Shown piece by piece: positions 9,647-19,002 of a stretch of 64,000 bases of DNA. Within the stretch, counting starts at the first letter, position 1. Every line of letters begins with the position of its first letter. Source of the stretch: Anderseniella sp. Alg231-50 (GTDB lineage: Bacteria; Pseudomonadota; Alphaproteobacteria; Rhizobiales; Aestuariivirgaceae); the NCBI RefSeq assembly GCF_900149695.1, contig NZ_LT703003.1, forward strand, positions 744,001-808,000, given 5' to 3'. Made by a program: the position numbers and the translations under genes. The notes under the pieces are model-generated. The model made no database searches and was not told the DNA's origin. It saw only the letters and a list, made by a program, of their open reading frames with translations.

Positions 9647-10618
9647 ATGCATCCGATCGTGCGGACTGTATTGCAGAGATTAGGCCTCGGCCTGCTCACT
9701 CTTTTTGTCGTTTCCGTTATCATTTTCAGTTCGCTGCAGTTTCTGCCCGGCGACTTTGCGACATCGGTTCTCGGACAGGCGGCGACACCTGAAACAGTTG
9801 CAGCCTTCCGCAGGGAACTGGGGTTGAACGAGCCCGCAATCACACGCTACTTCCAGTGGATTGGTGGTGTGCTGCAGGGAGACTTCGGATCATCCTTCTC
9901 AGGCCGCAGCCAGGGCCGCGAGCGTGAAGTGATGGAGCTGATCGGCCCGCGCCTGTGGAACACCTTGTTCCTGGCAGCCATGACAGCGATCATCGCCGTT
10001 CCGCTGGCGCTGACACTCGGCATCACCGCAGCGCTGTATCGCAACTCTTTTTATGACCGCGCCGTCAACGCAACAACACTGACAACCATCTCGTTTCCCG
10101 AATTCTTCGTCGCCTACATCCTGATCCTGGTACTGGCGACGTTGTGGAAAGTCTTCCCGTCACTGGCAAATGTCCGCGAGTCCACTGAAATGGCGGACAG
10201 GATATACATGACCGCGCTGCCGGCGCTGACGCTGACCATGGTGATCGTTGCGCACATGATGCGCATGACCCGGGCAGCCATCATCAACCTGCTGGCGAGC
10301 CCTTACATTGAAATGGCGCGGCTGAAGGGCGTCTCGAAATCCAACGTCATCATCAAGCATGCATTGCCCAACGCCTGGGCACCGATCGTCAATGTGATTG
10401 CCTTCAACCTGGCCTATCTGGTTGTCGGCGTGGTGGTGGTGGAAGTGGTGTTTGTCTATCCCGGCGTCGGCCAGCTCATGGTGGATGCGGTGACAACACG
10501 TGACATTCCGGTTGTGCAGGCGTGCGCCCTGATCTTTGCAGCTACCTACATCCTGCTGAACCTGTTTGCCGACATTGTATCCATTGTAACCAATCCGAGG
10601 CTGTTGCACCCAAGATGA
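9647..10618 (+). CDS. peptide/nickel-type ABC transporter permease (DppB/OppB-like)
   Basis: 323 residues. The N-terminus (VLQRLGLGLLTLFVVSVIIFSSL) and the PGDFATSVLG segment are characteristic of DppB/OppB-type permeases, followed by a binding-protein-dependent transport domain with the EAA loop (MARLKGVSKSNVIIKHALPNAW). It forms half of the inner-membrane channel for oligopeptides or related solutes. The last codons overlap the next permease start (ATGA, 10615-10618), so the genes are translationally coupled. There is no periplasmic binding protein next to it, so the substrate and the partner binding protein are unknown. Confidence 0.92.
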   Translation: MHPIVRTVLQRLGLGLLTLFVVSVIIFSSLQFLPGDFATSVLGQAATPETVAAFRRELGLNEPAITRYFQWIGGVLQGDFGSSFSGRSQGREREVMELIGPRLWNTLFLAAMTAIIAVPLALTLGITAALYRNSFYDRAVNATTLTTISFPEFFVAYILILVLATLWKVFPSLANVRESTEMADRIYMTALPALTLTMVIVAHMMRMTRAAIINLLASPYIEMARLKGVSKSNVIIKHALPNAWAPIVNVIAFNLAYLVVGVVVVEVVFVYPGVGQLMVDAVTTRDIPVVQACALIFAATYILLNLFADIVSIVTNPRLLHPR

Positions 10619-11535
10619 GCACCGATGACCAGACATATTCAGCCGCTGGTGAGGTGGCATCTGTTGCAGAACGGCGAACCTGGTGGGACCGCACCTGGCG
10701 GGGCCTGAAGAAAGCGCCACTGACAGCCTGGTTCGGCATGATCGTCATTTCCTTCTATTTCGTTCTCGCCGTGTTTGCGCCGCTTATTGCGCCCTACGGT
10801 GAAAGCCAGATATTCGACACGCCTTATGCACCATGGAGTTCCGAGTTCTGGTTCGGCACCGATCAGCTGGGACGCGATGTGCTGTCGCGCCTGATCTACG
10901 GCGCGCGTAACACCATCGGCATTGCGGTTGCCACCACGGCGCTGTCGTTCCTGATCGGCGGCAGTCTCGGCGTTATGGCAGCCATCAACCGGTCCTGGCT
11001 GGACCAGGGACTAAGCCGGTTTGTGGATGTCCTGATGGCCATCCCGAGCCTGATCTTCTCATTGATGCTGTTGTCCATCTTCGGTTCCAACGTCATCAAC
11101 CTGATCATCATCATTGCAGTACTGGACGCAACACGCGTGTTCAGGCTGGCACGCGCGGTTTCATTGAATGTCGTTGTCATGGATTATGTCGAGGCATCGC
11201 GGCTGCGCGGTGAAAGTCTCGGATGGGTCATGCGACGGGACATTCTGCCAAACATCCTGCCACCGATGGTTGCGGAGTTCGGCCTCCGGTTCTGTTTCGT
11301 GTTCCTGACCATCGCGTCGCTGTCGTTCCTGGGTGTCGGCATTCAGCCACCTACGGCAGACTGGGGATCGATGGTACGCGAGAACGCCCAGCTCATCTCG
11401 TTTGCAGAATATGACATGAAAGCTGCCATGACTCCTATGCTTCCCGCCGGCGCAATCGCCTTGTTGACCGTTGCGGTCAACTTCGTGGTCGACTGGTTCC
11501 TGCACAAAACAAGTGGTATTCGCGATGAAAAGTAA
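10615..11535 (+). CDS. peptide/nickel-type ABC transporter permease (DppC/OppC-like)
   Basis: 306 residues, the partner of the preceding permease. After a cytoplasmic N-terminus (WWDRTWRGLKKAPLTAWFG) come the first membrane span, the FGTDQLGRDVLSRLIYGAR segment diagnostic of DppC-type permeases, and the EAA loop (EASRLRGESLGWVMRRDILPN). The start is the ATG at 10615 within the ATGA overlap with the upstream stop; longer in-frame extensions lie wholly within the upstream permease gene. Its 3' end overlaps the ATPase gene by 11 bases. Confidence 0.92.
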   Translation: MSTDDQTYSAAGEVASVAERRTWWDRTWRGLKKAPLTAWFGMIVISFYFVLAVFAPLIAPYGESQIFDTPYAPWSSEFWFGTDQLGRDVLSRLIYGARNTIGIAVATTALSFLIGGSLGVMAAINRSWLDQGLSRFVDVLMAIPSLIFSLMLLSIFGSNVINLIIIIAVLDATRVFRLARAVSLNVVVMDYVEASRLRGESLGWVMRRDILPNILPPMVAEFGLRFCFVFLTIASLSFLGVGIQPPTADWGSMVRENAQLISFAEYDMKAAMTPMLPAGAIALLTVAVNFVVDWFLHKTSGIRDEK

Positions 11536-13180
11536 ATCTGGCGATCGCACAGCCGGCGATCTGCTGCTGGATATGCGGGATATCCGCATTGATGGTTTTT
11601 CCGATGATGTCTGGCACCCGATCATCAAGGGAGTGGACCTGAAGCTGCACCGTGGCGAGGTCATGGGGCTGATTGGCGAGTCCGGTGCGGGCAAGTCCAC
11701 ACTTGGCAAGGCTGCCATGGGATATGCGCAGCCCGGTTGCCGCATTACCAATGGCACCATCCAGTTTGACGGCATGGATTTGCGTGCCATGAATGACGCT
11801 CAATTGCGCGAACTGCACGGTTCGCGCATTGCCTATGTGGCCCAGAGCGCGGCGGCGTCGTTCAACCCGGCGCACCGGCTGATTGACCAGTGCGTTGAGG
11901 CAACGGTGGGGCATAACCTGCGCCCCGAGGATGAGGCCAAGACGGACGCCAGAGAACTGTTCGCCGCTCTGCAACTGCCCGATCCCGACAATATCGGCGA
12001 GCGCTATCCGCATCAGGTGTCCGGCGGCCAGTTGCAACGTGCCATGACCGCCATGGCGATGTCGTCACGGCCCGACCTGATCATATTCGACGAGCCGACC
12101 ACGGCGCTTGACGTAACGACCCAGGTGGAAGTTCTCGCGGCCATGCGCGACATTGTCGAGCAGTTCCACACGGCTGCGATTTACATCACCCATGACCTGG
12201 CGGTGGTGGCGCAGATGGCAGATGTCATCAAGGTGTTGCGCTATGGCGAGACCGTTGAGGATGCACCGGCCCGGAAAATGCTGGAAAAACCGGAAGAGGC
12301 ATACACAAGATCGCTGTGGGCGGTTCGGTCACTGGAAAAACCCCAGGAAACCAGCGAGGACATTGTCCTGCGGGTAAACGGTGTTGATGCCAGCTATGGC
12401 AGCACGATCAAGGTGCTTGAAGATGTCACCATAGATGTTCCGCGCGGATCAACTGTGGCCGTTGTGGGCGAATCCGGATCCGGCAAATCAACAACTGCAC
12501 GGGTCATCACCGGCCTTCTGCCACCCATGAAAGGCGACGTGCTGTTTAACGATGAGCCGTTGCCGCTCGCCCTGAAGGACCGGTCGAAGGATCAGCTGCG
12601 CCGCATTCAGATGATCTACCAGATGGCTGATACCGCCATGAACCCCAAACACACGGTTCGCGACATTATCGGCCGGCCGCTTGAGTTTTACCTGGGCCTG
12701 TCCGGCAAAAAACTGGATGAGCGGATTTCCGAACTGCTCCAGATGATCGAGCTGGATGACAGTTTCATGGAGCGGCTGCCCAGCGAGCTGTCGGGCGGAC
12801 AGAAACAGCGCATATGCATTGCACGCGCGCTTGCTGCAGACCCGGAGCTGATCATCTGTGACGAGGTCACATCCGCGCTGGACCAGATCGTGCAGGAAGG
12901 CATTTTGAAACTGCTGTTGCGGCTGCAGAAGGAATTCAACATCACCTACCTGTTCATCACCCACGATATTGCAACGGTGAAGGCGATTTCCGATCAGATC
13001 GTGGTGATGTTCCAGGGCCGTGTGGTCGAGCAGGGCATGAAGAACGACATCCTGTCGCCACCGCATCCCGACTATACCCAGCTGTTGCTGTCTTCGGTTC
13101 CCGAAATGGACCCGGACTGGCTGACCCAGCTGCTGGAATCCCGCGTTGACGGCGGCGGCATGGCGGCATCCGGCAACTGA
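11525..13180 (+). CDS. fused two-domain ABC transporter ATPase (DppD-DppF type)
   Basis: 551 residues containing two complete ABC ATPase modules. First module: Walker A GESGAGKST, signature VSGGQLQRA, Walker B LIIFDEPTTALDV. Second module: Walker A GESGSGKST, signature LSGGQKQRI, Walker B LIICDEVTSALD. In most organisms these are separate DppD and DppF subunits; here one polypeptide energises the two upstream permeases. I use the ATG at 11525 because it overlaps the permease stop, as expected in a coupled operon. It is the last gene of the operon; 66 bases separate it from the photolyase gene. Confidence 0.92.
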   Translation: MKSKSGDRTAGDLLLDMRDIRIDGFSDDVWHPIIKGVDLKLHRGEVMGLIGESGAGKSTLGKAAMGYAQPGCRITNGTIQFDGMDLRAMNDAQLRELHGSRIAYVAQSAAASFNPAHRLIDQCVEATVGHNLRPEDEAKTDARELFAALQLPDPDNIGERYPHQVSGGQLQRAMTAMAMSSRPDLIIFDEPTTALDVTTQVEVLAAMRDIVEQFHTAAIYITHDLAVVAQMADVIKVLRYGETVEDAPARKMLEKPEEAYTRSLWAVRSLEKPQETSEDIVLRVNGVDASYGSTIKVLEDVTIDVPRGSTVAVVGESGSGKSTTARVITGLLPPMKGDVLFNDEPLPLALKDRSKDQLRRIQMIYQMADTAMNPKHTVRDIIGRPLEFYLGLSGKKLDERISELLQMIELDDSFMERLPSELSGGQKQRICIARALAADPELIICDEVTSALDQIVQEGILKLLLRLQKEFNITYLFITHDIATVKAISDQIVVMFQGRVVEQGMKNDILSPPHPDYTQLLLSSVPEMDPDWLTQLLESRVDGGGMAASGN

Positions 13181-13246
13181 TCCTGTGAACCATACATCCG
13201 GTTCGTTCGTTACCTGAGCAGTTGAAAAACAGCACTGGAACTTCCC

Positions 13247-14704
13247 TTGAGCGGCCACCCCATCATCGTCTGGTTCACTCAGGACCTGCGCCTGAGCGAC
13301 AATGCGTGCCTGCACGCTGCAGTTGCTTCGGGACACCCCGTCCTGCCCGTCTATATTCTCGATGACATCACGCCCGGCGAGTTCGCCATGGGCGGTGCGT
13401 CACGCTGGTGGCTGCACCAGTCCCTGGCCTCACTGGCAGCATCCCTGCAAGCCCTCGGCGGCAGGCTGATCATCCGCTGCGGCGAGGCAGGCAGCGTGCT
13501 GGCGCAACTGGTTGCTGAAACCGGCGCGAAAGCTGTCTATTTTTCACGCGGCTACGCGCCCTGGTCCGGCGGGCTGGAGAAGAATATTGCCGCGCAATGC
13601 GACGCCGCCGGGGTCGAGTGCAAGCGGTTTTCCGGGTTCCTGCTGCATGAACCGGAAGCCATCAGGACCGGCAGCGACGGGCCGTACAAGGTATACACCC
13701 CGTTTTCGCGAAACTGCCTGTCCCGTGAGATTTCCAGGCAACCGCGACCGGCGCCGGGGAAAGTCAACTTCCACACAGCGGAGATAACCGGCGACACGCT
13801 GGACGATCTTGACCTTTACGCCGGCAACCCGGACTGGGCGGCAGGGTTTTCCGAGCACTGGTCACCGGGCGAGGTCGGTGCGCATCAAAAGCTGACACAC
13901 TTCCTGGAACAGGCCGTCGGCGACTATGACCAGGCCCGTAACCTGCCGGATGTACCGGGCACGTCACGGCTGTCACCACACCTGCACTTTGGCGAGATCA
14001 GCCCGCTGCAATGCTGGGCCGCGACCAGCCACGCCGTGGCGACGGCAGGCAAGAATATCGATCGCGGCAGCCACACCTTCGAGAAGGAAATCCTGTGGCG
14101 GGAATTTTCCCACCATCTGCTGCATTACTGGCCGACCCTGCCCACAGAGCCGTTCAAACCGGAGTTTGCGGACTTTCCCTGGCTGCAGGATGATGAGAAA
14201 CTCGCCAGTTGGCAGAAAGGCCAGACCGGATTTCCCATCGTGGATGCCGGCATGCGGGAATTGTGGACGACCGGATGGATGCACAATCGTGTCCGCATGA
14301 TCGTGGCGTCTTTCCTGATCAAGAACCTGCGCATCCCATGGCAGGCCGGTGAACACTGGTTCTGGGACACCCTGGTCGATGCGGACATCGGCGCGAATTC
14401 GGCAAGCTGGCAGTGGGTGGCCGGATGCGGGGCGGATGCAGCGCCCTATTTCCGGATTTTCAACCCGGTCCTGCAGGGTGAGAAATTCGACAGGCACGCC
14501 GGCTATGTCCGCAAGTGGGTACCGGAACTGGCAGCCATGCCGGACAAGTTCATTCACAAGCCCTGGCAGGCACCGGACGACATACTCAGGAAAGCAAGGA
14601 TAAAACTCGGCACCACCTATCCCCGGCCAATCGTCGACCTGGGGCAGACCCGCGATGCGGCACTTGCGGCCTACAAGACAATCAGGAAGCCTGAGGTGGT
14701 GTGA
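13247..14704 (+). CDS. phrB: cryptochrome/photolyase family protein, deoxyribodipyrimidine photolyase
   Basis: 485 residues. The N-terminal antenna-binding domain starts IIVWFTQDLRLSDN, and the C-terminal FAD-binding domain carries the class I photolyase signatures GQTGFPIVDAGMRELWTTGW, HNRVRMIVASFLIKNL and DADIGANSASWQWVAGCG. It repairs UV-induced cyclobutane pyrimidine dimers using blue light and FADH-. No ATG fits the conserved N-terminus, so the TTG at 13247 is taken as start. It is convergent with the LysR gene, with three bases between stops. It is not closely tied to the ABC operon in function but could be read through from it. Confidence 0.9.
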   Translation: MSGHPIIVWFTQDLRLSDNACLHAAVASGHPVLPVYILDDITPGEFAMGGASRWWLHQSLASLAASLQALGGRLIIRCGEAGSVLAQLVAETGAKAVYFSRGYAPWSGGLEKNIAAQCDAAGVECKRFSGFLLHEPEAIRTGSDGPYKVYTPFSRNCLSREISRQPRPAPGKVNFHTAEITGDTLDDLDLYAGNPDWAAGFSEHWSPGEVGAHQKLTHFLEQAVGDYDQARNLPDVPGTSRLSPHLHFGEISPLQCWAATSHAVATAGKNIDRGSHTFEKEILWREFSHHLLHYWPTLPTEPFKPEFADFPWLQDDEKLASWQKGQTGFPIVDAGMRELWTTGWMHNRVRMIVASFLIKNLRIPWQAGEHWFWDTLVDADIGANSASWQWVAGCGADAAPYFRIFNPVLQGEKFDRHAGYVRKWVPELAAMPDKFIHKPWQAPDDILRKARIKLGTTYPRPIVDLGQTRDAALAAYKTIRKPEVV

Positions 14705-14707
14705 GCT

Positions 14708-15613
14708 TCACACCGGCCCGCCCGGCGGACGGCGTTGGAAACGCGTGGTCAGAAAGTCTACAAATGCCCGGGTCTTTGCCGGCCGGTACTTGTCCGGCGG
14801 GTAAATCGCATGCAGCGCGATGGGAGCCGGTTCAAAGCCTTCCAGGACGGGCACCAGGGTGCCCTGAGCCAACTCGTCGGCAACAATGAAGGCCGGCAGC
14901 AGGACAATGCCCTGGCCCGCCAGGCTGGCCATTTTCAGCACATCACCATTGTTCGAGCACAGCACCGGCGACACCGGCAGGCGGTTCGAGGTGCCAACCC
15001 CGCGCAGCGGCCAGTGCAGCTCGTTGCCCAGGTGGCCATAGTGCAGGATGGCATGGTCAGCCAGATCGGCGGGCGTGCGCGGACGGCCGCAGTCTTCCAG
15101 ATAGTCGGGGCTTGCACACATCAGCCGGCGGATCGGACAGATTTTCCTGGCGATCAGCGATGACGGCTGCAGGTCTCCGATGCGCAAGGTGATGTCGAAG
15201 CCTTCCTCGTAGGGGTCGACAAAGCGGTCATTGACGTTCAGGGAGACGGTGATATCCCGGTGCTGGCGCATGAAGTCGTTGACGGCGGGCGCAATATGGC
15301 TGACGCCGAACGTCATCGGGGCATTGATCTGCAGCAGGCCCTTCAATTCCCCTGTCAGGTCACCGGCGGCTGCTTCGGCCTCGGCCATGTCGTCGACCAG
15401 GACACGGGCGCGTTCCACAAACACCTGGCCGGCTTCGGTCAGCGCCATGGAACGCGTGGTACGCACCAGCAATTGCGCGCCCAAATGGTCTTCCAGTGCG
15501 GTCACAAGCCGGGACACCTGGACCCGTGACAAGCCCAGCTTGCGCCCCGCAGCCGCAAAGCCGCCCTCGTCAACGGCGGTGACCAGCGCTTTCATGCTGT
15601 CGAATCGATCCAT
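14708..15613 (-). CDS. LysR family transcriptional regulator
   Basis: 301 residues. The N-terminal winged helix-turn-helix (MDRFDSMKALVTAVDEGGFAAAG, then KLGLSRVQVSRLVTALE) and the following effector-binding domain have the usual LysR layout and length. The ATG at 15613 starts directly at the conserved N-terminus. It is transcribed away from the pirin gene, with 137 bases between the starts; LysR proteins typically bind such divergent intervals and control both themselves and the facing operon. Its effector is unknown, but the facing pirin, SDR and FMN-reductase genes suggest a redox or quinone-type signal (inference). Confidence 0.9.
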   Translation of the reverse strand: MDRFDSMKALVTAVDEGGFAAAGRKLGLSRVQVSRLVTALEDHLGAQLLVRTTRSMALTEAGQVFVERARVLVDDMAEAEAAAGDLTGELKGLLQINAPMTFGVSHIAPAVNDFMRQHRDITVSLNVNDRFVDPYEEGFDITLRIGDLQPSSLIARKICPIRRLMCASPDYLEDCGRPRTPADLADHAILHYGHLGNELHWPLRGVGTSNRLPVSPVLCSNNGDVLKMASLAGQGIVLLPAFIVADELAQGTLVPVLEGFEPAPIALHAIYPPDKYRPAKTRAFVDFLTTRFQRRPPGGPV

Positions 15614-15750
15614 CGCATGATTGTAGCGTCAGACGTAACAATGCGTATACGTTTTGCACGATTGTCTCCCGCAGGCCTGAACCTATCTTGAGGGCTCAAC
15701 ACTCGAATGGATTGCCCGGCTCAACTCTGCCGGCAACAGGAGACACCACA

Positions 15751-16449
15751 ATGCTGCAACTCAGGCTTTCAGAACAACGCGGCCAGGCCGACCTTGGCTG
15801 GCTGAGATCAAAACACAGTTTTTCCTTCGGCGGATATCACGATCCCGAGCACATGGGCTTTGGTCCGCTCCGGGTTATCAACCAGGACATGGTCGCCGCG
15901 GGCGGCGGGTTCGATACCCACGGCCACGCCGACATGGAGATCATCTCCTATGTGCTGGACGGCGCGCTGGAGCACAAGGATTCACTCGGGTCAGGTTCGG
16001 TGATCCGGCCCGGTGACGTGCAGCGCATGTCCGCCGGCACCGGCATCCGGCACTCGGAGTTCAACGGGTCTCAAACCGAGCCTGTGCATTTCCTGCAGAT
16101 ATGGATCACGCCCGAGACGACCGGCATTGAGCCGTCCTATGAACAGCGTCATTTTGATCGCAGTGTACGCCACAACAGTTTGAAACTGGTGATTTCGGCA
16201 ACACCGGGCAGCGACGTGCTGCATATCAACCAGCAGGCCGATGTCTACGCCAGCCTGCTGGACAAGGATGCAAGCGTCAGCCACAGACCGGATACCGGCC
16301 GCGGCCAGTGGATACAGCTTGCTGCAGGCGAATTGCTGGTGAACGGCGAGCAAATGCGTGCCGGCGACGGACTTGCCATATCCGGTGAAGCAGAAATCAA
16401 CATCAAGGCTCTCGACGACGCGGAATTTCTGCTGTTCGATATGGCCTGA
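15751..16449 (+). CDS. pirin family protein (bicupin, possible quercetinase)
   Basis: 232 residues of pirin type. The metal-binding motif FDTHGHADMEIISYVLDG with a later EHKDS and the GTGIRHSEFN segment provide the His/Glu ligands of the N-terminal cupin. Pirins bind iron; some have quercetin 2,3-dioxygenase activity. The ATG at 15751 (MLQLRLSEQRGQADLGWLRS) has an AGGAGA ribosome-binding site nearby and begins at the conserved N-terminus, unlike the longer frame. It heads a rightward run with an SDR and an FMN reductase and faces a LysR regulator. Confidence 0.88.
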   Translation: MLQLRLSEQRGQADLGWLRSKHSFSFGGYHDPEHMGFGPLRVINQDMVAAGGGFDTHGHADMEIISYVLDGALEHKDSLGSGSVIRPGDVQRMSAGTGIRHSEFNGSQTEPVHFLQIWITPETTGIEPSYEQRHFDRSVRHNSLKLVISATPGSDVLHINQQADVYASLLDKDASVSHRPDTGRGQWIQLAAGELLVNGEQMRAGDGLAISGEAEINIKALDDAEFLLFDMA

Positions 16450-16480
16450 CTGTTTCTCACAGAAAAGGTAGTTCGACGAT

Positions 16481-17227
16481 ATGACGCAGATTGATCTTGC
16501 CGGCCAGGTGGCCGTGGTGACCGGCGGTGCCCAGGGCATCGGCCTGGCCGTAGCACAAGCACTCGCCAAGGCGGGCGCCAAAACCGCGCTGTGGGACATG
16601 GATGGCCCGCTTGCCGACAAGGCAGCGAACGAACTGGGCGGCGACGCTGCCGGGTTTGCGGTCGATGTCACCGATGAAGCTGCAATCGCTGCCGCCCTGG
16701 CGGCCACGGAAGACGCATTGGGACCGGTCTCCATCCTGGTCAACAGCGCCGGGATTGCCGGGCCCAATGCGACCGTTGCAGACTACGATCCAGCCGCCTG
16801 GCGCCAGGTGATCGACATCAACCTGAACGGCACTTTCTATGTCAACAAGGCCATGGTGCCCGGCATGATGGAGCGTGGTTACGGCCGCATCTGCAATATT
16901 GCATCAATTGCGGGCAAGGAAGGCAATCCCAATGCATCGGCCTATTCAGCCTCGAAGGCAGCGGTGATTGCACTGACGAAGTCACTTGGAAAAGAACTGG
17001 CTGATCACGACATTGCGGTCAACTGCGTCACACCCGCAGCCGCCAAAACCAGGATCTTCGACCAGATGAAACAGGAGCATATCGACTACATGCTGTCCAA
17101 GATACCGCGCAACAGGTTCCTGCAGGTTGAAGAGGCTGCGAACATGATTGCCTGGATTGTATCGCCGCAGAACAGCTTCACCACCGGCGCGGTATTTGAT
17201 CTGTCGGGCGGGCGCGCAACGTACTGA
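16481..17227 (+). CDS. SDR family NAD(P)-dependent oxidoreductase
   Basis: 248 residues, classical short-chain dehydrogenase/reductase. The cofactor motif is TGGAQGIG near residue 13, NSAGIAG follows at the NNAG position, and the catalytic Tyr-x-x-x-Lys is in ASAYSASKAAV with the upstream catalytic serine in NIASIAG. Resemblance is to FabG-like 3-oxoacyl or sugar dehydrogenases, but the substrate is not predictable. It starts 31 bases after the pirin stop and ends 56 bases before the FMN reductase, consistent with one operon. Confidence 0.9.
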   Translation: MTQIDLAGQVAVVTGGAQGIGLAVAQALAKAGAKTALWDMDGPLADKAANELGGDAAGFAVDVTDEAAIAAALAATEDALGPVSILVNSAGIAGPNATVADYDPAAWRQVIDINLNGTFYVNKAMVPGMMERGYGRICNIASIAGKEGNPNASAYSASKAAVIALTKSLGKELADHDIAVNCVTPAAAKTRIFDQMKQEHIDYMLSKIPRNRFLQVEEAANMIAWIVSPQNSFTTGAVFDLSGGRATY

Positions 17228-17283
17228 TACCAGTGGGGTTCATCCCGTAACATCTTCCTTCCTCAAATCCGGAAACAATAAAA

Positions 17284-17841
17284 ATGTCTGACACTTTGAA
17301 TATTGTTGCCATTTCCGGCAGCTTGCGCAGCAAATCCTTCAACACCAGCCTGTTGCGGGCCATGCAAAAAATTGCTGGCGCGAGCATGTCGATCGACATC
17401 GCCACTCCGAAAGGCATTCCGGTGTATGACGGTGACGATGAAGACGCATCGGGTGTGCCACAGATCGTAACTGACCTGGCCGAGAAGATCCGGGCCGCTG
17501 ACGGCGTCATAATCGCAACGCCGGAATACAATTTCGCCATACCGGGCGGATTGAAAAACGCCAATGACTGGATCAGCCGCGTAAACGACCAGCCGTTCGC
17601 AAACAAACCAGTCGGCGTCGTAGGCGCTGCCGCCGGCCCGCTTGGCACGGCGCGCTCGCAATACCAGTTGCGCCAGAACCTGGTGGGCCTGTCGGCTCTC
17701 ACCATGTCGAAACCGGAAGTGTTTGTCGGATCGGCACACAGCAAGTTTGCCGACGATGGCAGCCTTAGCGACGAAGAGACCGGTAAATTCCTGAAACTGT
17801 GGCTGGATGCCTTTGACGCCTGGGTCCGGCGCGGATTCTGA
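17284..17841 (+). CDS. NAD(P)H-dependent FMN reductase (quinone reductase-like)
   Basis: 185 residues with a flavodoxin-like fold. ISGSLRSKSFNTSLLRA is the FMN phosphate-binding loop and ATPEYNFAIPGGLKNANDW is the conserved PEYN segment of the NADPH-dependent FMN reductase family (ChrR/YieF-like). Such enzymes reduce quinones, azo dyes or metal oxyanions with NAD(P)H. It is the last gene of the pirin-SDR operon. The association with pirin and LysR supports a role in handling reactive quinones or similar compounds (inference). Confidence 0.9.
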   Translation: MSDTLNIVAISGSLRSKSFNTSLLRAMQKIAGASMSIDIATPKGIPVYDGDDEDASGVPQIVTDLAEKIRAADGVIIATPEYNFAIPGGLKNANDWISRVNDQPFANKPVGVVGAAAGPLGTARSQYQLRQNLVGLSALTMSKPEVFVGSAHSKFADDGSLSDEETGKFLKLWLDAFDAWVRRGF

Positions 17842-17883
17842 ACCGGAAAACCGGGGCACTCAAAAAGTACCCCCCAAAAGGTC

Positions 17884-17921
17884 GCTCGCCCGTACTTCCT
17901 TTGCAGGATGTACGGGCGAGC
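17884..17921. repeat. 12-bp perfect inverted repeat (hairpin)
   Basis: GCTCGCCCGTAC at 17884-17895 is repeated as its exact complement at 17910-17921 with a 14-base loop. It lies 42 bases after the FMN reductase stop. There is no T run on the plus strand after it, so it is not a classical rho-independent terminator, but it could slow or protect the 3' end of the operon mRNA. Confidence 0.6.
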
Positions 17922-18250
17922 ATGGTACGCGCTGCTCGGGACGGCGACAGGAGCCACGCGACCAATTCCGAATCTGTTACAGCGCTGGAAATTCCGATGC
18001 GCCGTCAGATGAAAGGGGATTTGAAGATTGCCAGAAAACGCGTGAAGCGGTTGTTCGTCCCAGTTGTTTTCGGCAGACCCCTCTGCTGCAAAACACAATG
18101 CTTGTCATTCGCGACAACAGATGGGCCAAACCTAGGCAATTCTGAGGCCAGTTCACTTATAGCTGCAATATCAAGCTGGACAACTGACTCGTAACGCCTG
18201 AATATCAGTCAAAAGGTCGGTTTTTTCACCTGTATCCGGTGAACGCGAGT

Positions 18251-18269
18251 ATTTCGGGACATCCGAAAT
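18251..18269. promoter_or_regulatory. palindromic possible operator upstream of the response regulator
   Basis: ATTTCGG-N5-CCGAAAT is a perfect 7-bp inverted repeat located 51 bases before the response regulator ATG at 18320. Position and symmetry suit a dimeric regulator, possibly autoregulation by the NarL-type protein, but no binding data are implied. Confidence 0.35.
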
Positions 18270-18319
18270 GATTCGGTACCGGCAAAAAAAGCCGCCGCAA
18301 GGCATATGGGAGCCAATGA

Positions 18320-18988
18320 ATGCCGTATCGCATCGTTATTGCAGACGATCATCCGCTGTTTCGGGATGCTTTGCGGCTTGCCGTGCAGGATGCGCTGGCA
18401 GATGTGACATTTGATGACGCAGGCTCGCTGAAAGAGACCCTCGACATACTGACCGCGACGGACGATGTCGACCTGGTGCTGCTCGATCTGAAAATGCCGG
18501 GTGTTCAGGGGTTTTCCGGACTTATGCTCATGAGGGCACAATTTCCGCTGGTACCGGTGGTCGTGGTGTCCGGCAGCGAGGAATCCAGCGTCATCAGCCG
18601 CGCCATCTCGCTTGGAGCACTGGGGTTCATTCCCAAGTCTGCACCGGTTCAGGATATGCAGACGGCAATTTCCACCGTATTGAAGGGTGACGTCTGGCTG
18701 CCGGACAATGTGGACCTCGCCGCGCAGGGTAACGCCGAGATCGATGATCTGGCGCATCGGTTGTCGACCCTGACCCCACAGCAGACCCGGGTGTTGATGA
18801 TGCTGCGTGAGGGCCTGCTCAACAAGCAGATTGCCTATGAACTGTCAGTCTCCGAAGCCACCGTTAAAGCGCATGTTTCAGCAATCCTGCAGAAACTGAA
18901 TGTGGACAGCCGCACTCAAGCGGTCATTGCGGCATCCCGCATTGACGGAGACCAGGCCGATACCGCGGATGCAGGCTTCTCCGCCTGA
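18320..18988 (+). CDS. NarL/FixJ family response regulator (LuxR-type HTH)
   Basis: 222 residues. The receiver domain has the acidic pocket IADDHP, the phosphoacceptor Asp56 in LLDLKMPG, and the switch Ser/Lys in VVVVSGSEES and FIPKSAP. A LuxR/GerE DNA-binding domain follows at about 148-212 (LTPQQTRVLMMLREGLLNKQIAYELSVSEATVKAH). It is convergent with, and only 14 bases from, the large hybrid histidine kinase gene, whose own HisKA module probably phosphorylates it (inference). Confidence 0.93.
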   Translation: MPYRIVIADDHPLFRDALRLAVQDALADVTFDDAGSLKETLDILTATDDVDLVLLDLKMPGVQGFSGLMLMRAQFPLVPVVVVSGSEESSVISRAISLGALGFIPKSAPVQDMQTAISTVLKGDVWLPDNVDLAAQGNAEIDDLAHRLSTLTPQQTRVLMMLREGLLNKQIAYELSVSEATVKAHVSAILQKLNVDSRTQAVIAASRIDGDQADTADAGFSA

Positions 18989-19002
18989 GGCGCTGCCAGG
19001 TC

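Larger units (their letters stand above)
17842..18319. other. 478-bp intergenic region with two inverted repeats
   Basis: No gene is supported. Two perfect inverted repeats stand out: 17884-17895/17910-17921 (12-bp arms, 14-base loop) and 18251-18257/18263-18269 (7-bp arms, 5-base spacer), described separately. The right part presumably carries the promoter of the response regulator gene. Confidence 0.5.
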
